Assembly (NCBI RefSeq): GCF_014397785.1
Contig: NZ_VZQQ01000040.1
Span: 1 to 58,322 of the forward strand
DNA from: Paraburkholderia podalyriae
Lineage (GTDB): Bacteria > Pseudomonadota > Gammaproteobacteria > Burkholderiales > Burkholderiaceae
Reading direction: 5' to 3'
Length of the DNA stretch: 58,322 nucleotides
A program made the position numbers and the translations under genes. The notes under the pieces are model-generated. The model made no database searches. It saw nothing but the letters and a program-made list of their open reading frames with translations, and was not told where the DNA came from. This document shows positions 47,056 to 54,778 of the stretch, in pieces; within the stretch, counting starts at the first letter, position 1; the number at the start of each line of letters is the position of its first letter.

Positions 47056-47654
47056 GACTTGTCCTTGCTCAGGCCGCTGCCGGCCAGTTGAGCGCGCAGA
47101 TTGCGGCGCGCGCGGGTCAGCAGACTTTCCAGCGCATCGACGCTGACGCCCATCGAGGCGGCAGCGTCGACGTTCGACATCTCCTGGTAATAGCTCAGCA
47201 CGAGCGCTTCGCGCTGTCGCGCCGGCAGCGCGGCGAGCGCCGCGCGCACGCGCGCGTGGTCGGCGCGTGCTTCGAGGCGTGCGTCGGGTGGCGCGGCGGG
47301 ATCGGCCGAGTCGGGCAGTTCGTCGCTCGGGTCTTCGCGCTGGCCGCGCAGACGGTCATAGCAAAGATTGAGCGCGACCCGATGCATCCATGTGTCGAAC
47401 TTCGCTTCGCCTTCACGCCAGCGCGCCGCCTGTTTCCAGATTCGCACGAACACCTCCTGCGCAACGTCCTCCGCTTCCATGCGATCGCCGAGCATGCGAG
47501 TGGCGAGCGCGAGCAGCCGCGGCAGCTTGCGCGCGACCAGCGAGCGGACCGCGCCGGGCTCCTCACGGCCCACCCGCGCGATCAACTCGGCGTCCGGATC
47601 GGGCGGCGCGTCGCTCAAGGCGCGCGGCTCCGTCGCGACCTCGCGCGCGCACAT
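47052..47654 (-). CDS. ECF-family RNA polymerase sigma factor
   Basis: This 200-residue sigma-70 ECF protein has region 2 (LLALATRMLGDRMEAEDVAQ, EVFVRIWKQAARWREGEAKF) and region 4 (LPARQREALVLSYYQEMSNV, DAAASMGVSVDALESLL). It heads a five-gene run (sigma, anti-sigma-like, CpxP-like, DUF1800, DUF1501), with ATGA overlaps between the first three genes. It presumably autoregulates from the 126-bp upstream space (47655-47780). The start at 47654 is the longest; a later start is possible. Confidence 0.88.
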   Translation of the reverse strand: MCAREVATEPRALSDAPPDPDAELIARVGREEPGAVRSLVARKLPRLLALATRMLGDRMEAEDVAQEVFVRIWKQAARWREGEAKFDTWMHRVALNLCYDRLRGQREDPSDELPDSADPAAPPDARLEARADHARVRAALAALPARQREALVLSYYQEMSNVDAAASMGVSVDALESLLTRARRNLRAQLAGSGLSKDKS

Positions 47655-47780
47655 GCGCGTGCGGAGCGCATCACGGGATCAACGTCGTTCACTGGCCGCC
47701 GCTCCTTGATCTGTCGTGTTGTCGAGTTGTTATGGTTTCTTGCCGCCAAGCCGCTATTCGGCCTGGTATCAGGTACGCGA

Positions 47781-47882
47781 TCAATATACGACGACCGCCG
47801 GCCGGTAATAGGCGGGACGTGCCGGATAGACCACACAGCCGGCGAGCGAGGCCGCGAGCAGAATCATCACGAGTGTTTTCAT
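47781..47882 (-). CDS. Small lipoprotein, 33 residues
   Basis: This short gene encodes MKTLVMILLAASLAGCVVY followed by a tyrosine/proline-rich tail ending in VVVY. LAGC is a lipobox, so Cys would be lipidated. It begins 12 bases after the YXWGXW gene ends, on the same strand. Too short for many ORF callers, it is supported by the strong signal and the spacing. It probably sits in the outer membrane. Confidence 0.65.
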   Translation of the reverse strand: MKTLVMILLAASLAGCVVYPARPAYYRPAVVVY

Positions 47883-47894
47883 CGCCAACCCCGT

Positions 47895-48215
47895 TCAAGC
47901 CCAATGTCCTTCGATCCAGCGCCAGTGCGGCCCACGCTGCGCCCAATGCCCGGGCACCCAGCGATAGCCGGCGCGCACCGGCTGCCAGTGGCCAGGCGCC
48001 CACACGTATTGGCCATGCTCCCAACGCCAGCGGCCCTGGTCCCACACATATCCCGTCCGAGGCGCGGGCACGACTTCGACGCGCGGCGGCGGCGGTGGGG
48101 CCAGCGGCGCGATCATCACTTGCGCGGATGCCGGCCCGGACATCAGCGTGGCTGCGCAGCACAGCGCGGCCGCGAGCGTGGAACCCAGCAGACGAATCAT
48201 GCTGTTGGTGTTCAT
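47895..48215 (-). CDS. YXWGXW-repeat exported protein
   Basis: This 106-residue protein has a signal peptide (cleavage near ASA-QV), a proline stretch, and tandem aromatic repeats of the form GYVWDQGRW, GQYVWAPGHW, GYRWVPGHW, HWRWIEGHW. Such repeats occur in Burkholderiales envelope proteins of unknown function. The start follows GGAGAAACC. It is co-transcribed with the small lipoprotein. Confidence 0.85.
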   Translation of the reverse strand: MNTNSMIRLLGSTLAAALCCAATLMSGPASAQVMIAPLAPPPPPRVEVVPAPRTGYVWDQGRWRWEHGQYVWAPGHWQPVRAGYRWVPGHWAQRGPHWRWIEGHWA

Positions 48216-48413
48216 GTCGGTTTCTCCGTTCAATGCCCGAAAAAGTCGGCGCCCGAAACGGGCCCGTTTCTACTTGAACGCGGCAGCGAGAAAAATCCGT
48301 CGCTGTGTCGAAGAAAAAAACCAGCGGGACAAGACCTCGTTGTCCGCCCGACGACGACCCGGCCCAATGCGGTATGCTCATCCGCTTCGCGAACCTTGTC
48401 TGTACCTCTCCCG

Positions 48414-49100
48414 ATGGTCGATTTTCCTTTCGACGCCGTACTCTTCGACTGCGACGGCGTGCTTGTCGATTCCGAACCCATCACGAACCGCGTGCTCACC
48501 GAGATGCTGGGCGAGCTCGGCTGGCATCTGAGCGTCGAAGAGACGATGCGCATTTTCGTCGGCAAGACGGTCAAGGACGAAGCCGCGCTGATCGAAGCGC
48601 GCACCGGCTTTGCGATCACGGCCGAGTGGCTGACGCAGTTCCGCGCGCGACGCAACTTGGCGCTCGACCACGAGTTGCGCGCCATCGACGGCGCGCCCGC
48701 CGCGGTGCGCGCGCTGCAGCGGACGGTGAACGGACGGATTGCGGTGGCATCGGGTGCGGATCGCGTCAAGATCGAATTGCAACTGGTGAAGGCTGGCATT
48801 CTCGACTGCTTCGACGGACGCATTTTTAGCGGCCACGAAATGCCGCGCAGCAAGCCGTTTCCCGATGTCTACCTCGCGGCGGCCGCGGGACTCGGCGTTG
48901 ATCCCGCACGCTGCGCGGTCATCGAGGATACGGTGACGGGCGCGACCGCGGGCGTCGCTGCCGGCGCGACCGTGTTCGGCTATTGCCCGACTCACCTCGG
49001 TCATAGCAGCGCGACCGCGTTGCATGGCGCGGGCGCGGTGCACGTGTTCACGCAGATGGCCGAGCTGCCGGCATTGCTCGCGGGATGGCTCAAGCGCTGA
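48414..49100 (+). CDS. HAD-superfamily phosphatase (beta-phosphoglucomutase-like)
   Basis: This 228-residue protein is a haloacid dehalogenase-fold hydrolase. Motif I is DAVLFDCDGVLVDSEP (Asp12 and Asp14), motif II is RIAVASGADR, the Lys of motif III is in MPRSKPFPDVYL, and motif IV is CAVIEDTVTGATAGVAAGAT. It dephosphorylates a small sugar- or polyol-phosphate not identifiable here. The start is MVDFPFDAVLF, since upstream frames look non-coding. It is monocistronic. Confidence 0.88.
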   Translation: MVDFPFDAVLFDCDGVLVDSEPITNRVLTEMLGELGWHLSVEETMRIFVGKTVKDEAALIEARTGFAITAEWLTQFRARRNLALDHELRAIDGAPAAVRALQRTVNGRIAVASGADRVKIELQLVKAGILDCFDGRIFSGHEMPRSKPFPDVYLAAAAGLGVDPARCAVIEDTVTGATAGVAAGATVFGYCPTHLGHSSATALHGAGAVHVFTQMAELPALLAGWLKR

Positions 49101-49308
49101 TCGGCCGACGTGTTGGCGGTTGAACGACATCGGCCTGCCGCAAGTTGGCGGAGGCCGATCAGTATTCGGCCGCACAGATGCAGCCGACCAGCGCCGTAGC
49201 CAGTACAGACGGTCAATCGCGCCACATGGCATGGCGCGTGCAACGGACAGGCCCGAGCGCAAAGCATTTGCGCGCTCGATGCCCATTCAACGTTGCCGGA
49301 GATTCATC

Positions 49309-49563
49309 ATGACCATCCTGACCCTTGCCGATCTGTCGCGCTGCGACGACCTCGACCATGCCGCTGCACAGTCCGTGCGCGGAGGCCACTCGTGCTTCCC
49401 ACGCGAATATCCGCCGTCGTGTTATGGCGAAAAGCCGCCGCACTACAACCCGCCCCACTACAACCCGCCCTCGTACAACCCCTGCGAGCCGGTGCATTAC
49501 GGCTGTGGGCCGGTCTACATGCCGGTCTGCCATCCAGGGCCGGGCAAGATCGTGCCGCTGTAA
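49309..49563 (+). CDS. Double-glycine-leader peptide with PHYNP repeats
   Basis: This 84-residue protein starts after CCGGAG. Residues 1-26 look like a bacteriocin or RiPP-type leader (LADLSRCDDLDHAAAQSVRGG; Leu at -12, Val at -4, then Gly-Gly). The rest is a Pro/Tyr/His-rich core with five Cys and three near-identical units, two of them PPHYNP, encoded by 15-bp DNA repeats at 49441-49485. No modification enzyme, C39 peptidase or immunity gene is adjacent, so its maturation is unknown. Non-RiPP secretion is also possible. Confidence 0.6.
   Translation: MTILTLADLSRCDDLDHAAAQSVRGGHSCFPREYPPSCYGEKPPHYNPPHYNPPSYNPCEPVHYGCGPVYMPVCHPGPGKIVPL
49441..49485 (+). repeat. Tandem 15-bp coding repeats
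   Basis: Two identical 15-bp units (49441-49455 and 49456-49470) and a diverged third (49471-49485) encode the HYNPP units of the peptide gene. They suggest expansion by slippage. Confidence 0.75.
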
Positions 49564-49603
49564 GCCGGCGGCCTCGCGCCGTTGTGTGCGACGGCGCAAG
49601 CAC

Positions 49604-49621
49604 GCATGCATGCATGCATGC
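49604..49621. repeat. GCAT run, self-complementary
   Basis: GCATGCATGCATGCATGC lies just after the peptide gene. It is a perfect palindrome that could form a small hairpin. No T-tract follows, so it is not a standard terminator. Confidence 0.5.
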
Positions 49622-49665
49622 GGCCCGGTTCGCCACGACTGGGCCGCGTCGCGTGTTTCGTGCAA

Positions 49666-49973
49666 TTACTCGAAGGCCGGATCGATCGGCACGCGATAGC
49701 CGACCGCGAGCCGGTTCGTTTCGTTGGCCATACCGACGATGGCCTGCAGCTCGCCGAACATCTCGTCGGTCATGCCAGCGCGACGCGCCGCGGCCGTGTG
49801 GCTCGCGACGCAATAGCCGCAATTGTTCGTCACGCTGACCGCGACGTACAGCAACTCCTTGACGAGCGGATCGAGCGCGCCGGGCGCCATCACTTCCTTC
49901 AGGCTGCCACATGTGCGCGTGAGCATCGGCGGATGCTGCGCGATGTACTTCCAGAAGTTGATGAACTCTCCCG
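49666..49973 (-). pseudogene. Carboxymuconolactone decarboxylase/AhpD-like gene, 5' end lost
   Basis: The retained part (EFINFWKYIAQHPPMLTRTC, then KELLYVAVSVTNNCGYCVAS with the CxxC-x3-His motif, ending RVPIDPAFE) is a typical peroxidase-related CMD protein missing its first part. The frame breaks at about 49974, where a tnpB remnant and its end hairpin begin. An internal ATG at 49926 would give 86 residues. I infer disruption by a transposon of IS605 type; function is presumably lost. Confidence 0.7.
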
Positions 49974-50002
49974 CCGCTAAATCTCGTTCGCGGTTGTAGC
50001 GG
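49974..50002. repeat. IS605-type right-end hairpin
   Basis: CCGCTA (49974-49979) and TAGCGG (49997-50002) form a stem at the 3' end of the tnpB remnant, where IS200/IS605 elements carry an imperfect end hairpin. It marks the junction with the CMD gene. In active elements the same end encodes the guide RNA used by TnpB. Confidence 0.5.
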
Positions 50003-50530
50003 GGGTTTCGCGGGTCGCAGACTTTGACCTGGCGCGTTGCCGCGACAGAGGGTTCGGTCTCGCCGCCACGCCAGTTCCTGGCGTGTGCGCATCGATCAGC
50101 AGGACCGACGCTGCGTTCTGGTCGCGTTGCGCTGTGTGCCCGCAATGTGGACACACATGCGTGCGCTGGGCGAGCGTCTTGGGCACAATCTCCCAGCACG
50201 CGGCACAGCGTTGCGACGGTTTTAACTGGCGCGTGTTCGCCACATGCAGCCGCGTACCATCATGCTCAATCCGGCCGACAGAATCTCGCGATTCAGCCCG
50301 GCCCTTTGCCTGATCATCCGACCGGGCTTTTCCTGCGTGCCTTTGGCCAAACGGCTCATATTATGTGCCAAGCTCCTCAGTCGCGAGTACCGCGCACGCC
50401 TTGACCATGCGCGTGGTTTCCTTGTGCAGGAATTCGCGGCGCAGGTTAGCGATGCGCTCGTGCAGCTTCGCCACTTGGGCGCCCAGGCGTCGATATCGTA
50501 TGGAGCCGCGTGCTCCGGAAAATTACCGAA
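49977..50530 (-). pseudogene. tnpB remnant, IS200/IS605 family
   Basis: The last part encodes KPSQRCAACWEIVPKTLAQR, then THVCPHCGHTAQRDQNAASV, which is the zinc ribbon and final RuvC Asp motif of TnpB. Further upstream, in other frames, are VAKLHERIANLRREFLHKET and NMSRLAKGTQEKPGRMIRQ, the usual preceding block. Stops and shifts (near 50365 and 50245) separate the pieces and the N-terminal half is missing. No tnpA is present. The element is dead, though its end hairpin persists. Confidence 0.75.
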
Positions 50531-51154
50531 TTAATAGAGTTTGTCGCTTAAATCGCTTCACCCAGCCATTCTCGCGCTTTGGTGGATGCGGACGTGTTAA
50601 TCCACAGCCAGAAATACATCGATTCAACTTGACTAAACATACAAATTTTCCCGAGATGCTGCGCAAACCCCGCTCCGCTTCAAAAATTTTCCCATGAGGT
50701 TTTTCTCAGCGATCCAAACGCCCCACTGCATCTTTCGCAGGATTATTTGATCGCAAGATGGGGGGCGGCATAGTGCGGGTATCGCGTTAGGATTCCCGCG
50801 ACCGGTTCGTTCTGGCTGCAAACGACGCTTTGAGTTCGAGCGCGATTCTCGGAGGCGGTTCTGACGTCTAGTCGTTAATTACCGCTCCTGCTGATCGGGG
50901 TTAAGATCGGAAAGACGCTTGTTTTTTGGTGTCTTTCGATGCCTTACGTGAAAAAATCGCGTGCTTTTTCATAAGTCTCAAAAAATCAGATGATCACGAT
51001 TTGCAAACGCAAAAGACTATGGTAATGTTGCTCCACTTTCCGCGTCTCTGACGCAACGACTCGGCATGGTATCCATGCCAATTGCTTGACTGGCACCCTG
51101 CAATAGTGACGACTTCGGTCGAGCTCCCTTGCACTGCTGGACGGGCCTTTTTAA

Positions 51155-51264
51155 GAACGCCTCGGGCACGGTTCTTGTAGTCTGTCCAGCGAAAGCAGCT
51201 TCTACGCGTCTCTGACGCATCGACGAACGCCCCGGGCACGGCTCTCGTAGTCTGTCCAGCGAAA
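51155..51264. repeat. Two 40-bp near-identical direct repeats
   Basis: 51155-51194 and 51225-51264 match except at three or so C/T positions, including GTAGTCTGTCCAGCGAAA. A separate 15-mer CGCGTCTCTGACGCA occurs at 51041-51055 and 51205-51219. Differences are mostly transitions. They may be recombinase or replication sites or a small duplicated piece. Confidence 0.7.
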
Positions 51265-51947
51265 TCCACCTTTCTGGCTGCAGTTCGCCGCACACCACCA
51301 TGACAAAGCACGCGGCCTGAACTGCCCGTGTTCTTACTGCTTGTGCTGTCAACGAGCGCGGACTTCTGAAGCGCCGTCGACGCATCGACCCCGCCCGCGT
51401 CCATCTGGACGAATTCGGGCTAAGCCGACATCCATCGCATGCATCACCTGATGCAGAGGTCGGCCGAATGACTGGCCATTGGAGCGTGACAGAGCACTCT
51501 GTCGTGCGGATTATCCAGGCGACTGAGCTGGTTCCCGGTGCGACCGTGGTTATTAGCATGCGCCGATTGTCCGCTTGCGAATAATCGTACGCTTCCTCTG
51601 CATCTTTGAGACGCTCGAGCTACTCGAGCCCATCGATGGTTTCGGTCTGCGACGCGCCGCTCTGGCGCACATCAAACATTTCCCTCGCCCTCAAACGCGA
51701 GCTCGAGGTGACTTGCTCACCCGAGTTTCCGCCCACATCGTGCTCGCCCTCACGCGAGCCGTCATCGCCCACGTGCTGCATGCACACGAATGCGGTTCGA
51801 CATCGAATGCGTCGCCAAGCGACGCGCGGTGTTCGTTCCGCCCCGGGCTCTCACTTCCAAGCGCGCAGACCTTTCCACCGGTGCCAACCGGGGACCCTCA
51901 GCTAAACCGCCTCTGCCCAATTTCTTGCACTTCCGAATCACACAGCA

Positions 51948-51972
51948 GATCAACGTCGCGCCCACGTTGATC
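51948..51972. repeat. Perfect 9-bp dyad upstream of the recombinase gene
   Basis: GATCAACGT (51948-51956) and ACGTTGATC (51964-51972) are separated by seven bases. GTGTCC/GGACAC (51985-51990, 51996-52001) follows closely. Both lie about 100-150 bases before the recombinase start and are fit to be operators or recombinase-binding arms. Confidence 0.55.
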
Positions 51973-52102
51973 CCGCTCAATCACGTGTCCTCCTGGGACA
52001 CATCGCCATCGCAGCCGATGGCAACAGGGTGCCCTCATGCGCGTCCCGCCCGCGCGTGAGGCTCAGGTAGAGGCGGAAAAACCTGCACAGGAAAGGAGCC
52101 CT

Positions 52103-53191
52103 ATGGGACGAAGATCAAGAGGCGTCAACCATGCCGCACAGATGAGCCGCGAAGCAGGCGGAAGCAAAGACTCACAGAAGCGCCGTCGCTTACATTGGAG
52201 CGAGTTTTCGCGTTTCGCCGCGCGGATTGGTCACACGCTGGAAACAGTCAACGAAGCGGAAGACTGGATGCTCGAGTTCTTTGTCTGGTTCCTCGTTGCC
52301 GGGGCGATGAAACCTGGCACGCTCGCGAACTATCGGGCGTCGCTCTCAGTGATACAGGGGACGACCGGACAGGATATGTCCCGCTCAACCCGCAGCCGCG
52401 ACCTCCAGCTTGAGCGACGGGACCGGCGTGGCAGGCATCGTGCGCGCACGCAGCAGGAATTCAACGACCTGCTCGCCGCGGCGCAAGCGCTCGATGCAAG
52501 TGTCGTGCACGTGATCCGACTGATGCGTTGGCTTGGACTTCGCATGCGCGAAGCACTCATGTGTGGCAAGTCACTGGAAACCTGGCGAGATCTGATCTTG
52601 CAGGGCGATCTTCGCCTGCCTATCGAGCGGGGCGCCAAGAACGCGCGTCCGCGTCGCACCGAAGTGCTTGCGGATCACGTCGACGAAACGCTCGAGGCCA
52701 TCAACGCAGCGTTGGCGTACTGCCGCGACCGCGATTTCGAGCTGGTGAGCGGCTGCCATAGCGGTCTGAAAAGCGCCAAATCCCGCCTCAAGTTGCGCTT
52801 TGATCAACTGCCAATGCGCCGGGAGCTTGCCAGTCACAGCCTGAGATTCACGTATGCCGTCGACTTCGCGAACGCCGCACTGGATCGCGGCGTACCGCCC
52901 GTCGATGTACTGACTCAACTATCCGACCGCCTTGGACACGGCCCGTCGCGGGTGAAGATGATCCTTGAGGTCTACTGCCGGCAGATCCGCCACCGGTTCC
53001 CCGAAAAAATCCAGTTGCCGAGCGACTTCGTTCCCAGACAGCGAACGAGGAACCTGCAGAGGTCGGCAACAGGTCGTCCAGACGACCAATTGCAAGGCGA
53101 CGGCGCCGCTCCAAGACGACGAGGGCGGGTGCACGGACGGCGCGTCAAAATCAACCATGGAGGGAAACAAACCAAACATAAGCCATATTAA
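52103..53191 (+). CDS. Tyrosine recombinase (integrase-domain protein)
   Basis: This 362-residue protein has an N-terminal core-binding domain (about 30-95: WSEFSRFAARIGHTLETVNE) and a catalytic domain with Arg147 (LGLRMREAL), a Lys in the beta turn near 179, His245-x2-Arg248 (SHSLRFTYA), His279 (DRLGHG) and Tyr291 (ILEVY), the complete tyrosine-recombinase set. It ends in a basic tail. The start follows AAAGGAG. It resembles the Integrase_1-type proteins of Burkholderia islands. It would join or resolve DNA; its target is unknown. Confidence 0.85.
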   Translation: MGRRSRGVNHAAQMSREAGGSKDSQKRRRLHWSEFSRFAARIGHTLETVNEAEDWMLEFFVWFLVAGAMKPGTLANYRASLSVIQGTTGQDMSRSTRSRDLQLERRDRRGRHRARTQQEFNDLLAAAQALDASVVHVIRLMRWLGLRMREALMCGKSLETWRDLILQGDLRLPIERGAKNARPRRTEVLADHVDETLEAINAALAYCRDRDFELVSGCHSGLKSAKSRLKLRFDQLPMRRELASHSLRFTYAVDFANAALDRGVPPVDVLTQLSDRLGHGPSRVKMILEVYCRQIRHRFPEKIQLPSDFVPRQRTRNLQRSATGRPDDQLQGDGAAPRRRGRVHGRRVKINHGGKQTKHKPY

Positions 53192-53249
53192 TTTGCAATC
53201 CTCATCAAAAAGAAGACGACTTGAACATCTATTGAAGGAGCAAGACAAC

Positions 53250-53705
53250 GTGCCTGAATCACCACTCACCGGGGACGCCCGCGCCACCCTTAATCGGTAC
53301 AGCAGCAAAAGGGCCGTCGAAACGCTGCTGCCACTATGGTTGCAGTTTGAAGACTTCCTGCGCTCGCACAGTCTGTCGCCAGCATCCGTCCTCGATATTC
53401 CGGAGGATACGCTTCGTGCGTACGCGAGCTATCTCGACCACCGGGACTGCCACGTCGATGACGCGCTGGTTGCGCTTAGCGCGGTCCTTCTTGTCTGCCT
53501 CCTCGCAGGGTACAACGGCAAGATTTTGCGCGGCGTCGTAATCCCGCGCATTCGTCGCCCCGTCGAGAACCGACAGTGGGACGCATTTCGCTTGCGAACC
53601 TACCAGCGGCTCGAATCCTCGCAACGCGCCCGGAGTCGCAGACGCCGGGCCAAGCGCGAAGCGTGCGCACAGGACACGGCTCACGCCGACAACGCCCTCA
53701 TGTAA
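53250..53705 (+). CDS. Recombinase core-binding-like protein without catalytic domain
   Basis: This 151-residue protein is read from a GTG nine bases after GAAGGAG; an ATG at 53157 in frame overlaps the recombinase end. ETLLPLWLQFEDFLRSHSL and VLDIPEDTLRAYASYL resemble the SAM-like N-terminal domain of tyrosine recombinases, followed by a hydrophobic helix (ALSAVLLVCLLAGYNGKILR) and a basic tail. No Arg-His-Arg-Tyr set is present. It could modulate the recombinase. The similarity is mine by eye only. Confidence 0.55.
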   Translation: MPESPLTGDARATLNRYSSKRAVETLLPLWLQFEDFLRSHSLSPASVLDIPEDTLRAYASYLDHRDCHVDDALVALSAVLLVCLLAGYNGKILRGVVIPRIRRPVENRQWDAFRLRTYQRLESSQRARSRRRRAKREACAQDTAHADNALM

Positions 53706-53759
53706 GCAACGTCCTTAACGCTTTTCATCGCTCCATCTACATCTATCGAAGGAACAACC

Positions 53760-54563
53760 ATGACTCATCTGATTGTGGCTCACTTTCAAAGCTCGAACAG
53801 TGCCGCGCAAACTTCGGCAGCGCAAATTCTCCACGCACGGACAGGAGGCTTGCTCCTGAATCCGAGCCTGCTCGGTGCGACCGGCGAGCAAGTGAGCAAC
53901 GAAACTATGACGGACATTGAAAATGCACTTCAGGATCATTACTGCACCTTGATGACCTCGCGGCGCGGGGGAATCATCGATGTGTCACCTGAATATCGGA
54001 TGGCAACGGTCGCATTCATTCAGGCGAGGCGTACCGTCCTCACCGAACTGAAGACGATCATTGTCTCGACGTCACCGGACGCAGCCTCACAGCAGGCTAC
54101 CGTAGAAACGCTTGGCGCTATTTGTGCAGCGGGCGTAGCGCCATCCTGCATCCGGATCCTCTGTACCGACGCCCCAGCAAACACCGCCATCGAGGATGGC
54201 TACCGGGTAGTCGTTGACTATGCACGGGAAGCAGGCATCGCGGTGTCGCCGGAGGCTACGCTTTCTGTATCAACATCTTTTGCGAAGGCGCAGCAATTCA
54301 AGATGCCGATCGCCGCCGTCCTGAACCGCGCAGTCGACTTCGAAACAGAACTGACTGAAGCGCGGCTCAACGGTGCGCCGGAGAAAATCATGCACGCGCT
54401 AGCCCACAAGGTGATCGCACAGCGCGATCTTCTGGATGCGGCTGATACGTTCAAACGCGTAGCCGATGCACTCGGAATACCAGCCATCTCGCAGGACGAG
54501 TGGCGTGCCGAACTGGTCCCAGCCACGAACCGGAAGCGGACGAAGCCGACAACGCTCGATTAA
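53760..54563 (+). CDS. ParA/StbB-like protein lacking a P-loop
   Basis: This 267-residue protein has the strand-helix order of plasmid StbB/MobD-type ATPases. MTHLIVAHFQSSNSAAQTSA occupies the P-loop position but lacks the Gly-Lys-Thr signature; MTSRRGGIIDVSPEYRMATV resembles the switch Asp strand; LKTIIVSTSPDAASQQATVE and SCIRILCTDAPANTAIEDGY follow as in StbB. It is therefore probably catalytically silent. No named family match can be proven here. It is the third gene of the module; the start is ATG after AAGGAACAACC. Confidence 0.55.
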   Translation: MTHLIVAHFQSSNSAAQTSAAQILHARTGGLLLNPSLLGATGEQVSNETMTDIENALQDHYCTLMTSRRGGIIDVSPEYRMATVAFIQARRTVLTELKTIIVSTSPDAASQQATVETLGAICAAGVAPSCIRILCTDAPANTAIEDGYRVVVDYAREAGIAVSPEATLSVSTSFAKAQQFKMPIAAVLNRAVDFETELTEARLNGAPEKIMHALAHKVIAQRDLLDAADTFKRVADALGIPAISQDEWRAELVPATNRKRTKPTTLD

Positions 54564-54778
54564 GGGAGTTTGGTCAACACGGATCGACGGCCCACTTCCG
54601 CTCAGGGCCTGTTGGTCCGTGCAGCAAATTGGCTTTTGGTTGCCGAAGACTGCGTACCTATGCCATTCGAGACATGAGAGCACTACCATCGCGCCCGTAT
54701 TGGCATTGCGCTGCCGACGTCCGTGCAGTTGAATCAGCTGGCCCTCACATTGCTCCATTGAACTATAGGGAAATTACA
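54564..54778. other. Interval within the module
   Basis: These 215 bases between the third and fourth genes hold no gene or clear terminator. The spacing is long enough for a separate promoter for the fourth gene. Confidence 0.35.

Larger units (their letters stand above)
50531..52102. other. 1.57-kb stretch without a convincing gene
   Basis: No ORF here looks coding on either strand. The left part (50531-50990) is AT-richer and contains an imperfect dyad ATCGGAAAGAC/GTCTTTCGAT (50906-50940) around a T6 tract. The middle (51040-51264) carries short direct repeats, and the right end holds dyads at 51948-51972 and 51985-52001 before the recombinase gene. It may be a decayed island segment or hold the attachment or regulatory sites of the module downstream. 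Confidence 0.4.

Noticed and set aside
50994..51559. Two minus-strand frames across the direct repeats
   Set aside because: Their internal protein repeats simply reflect the DNA repeats; no ribosome site or known domain.
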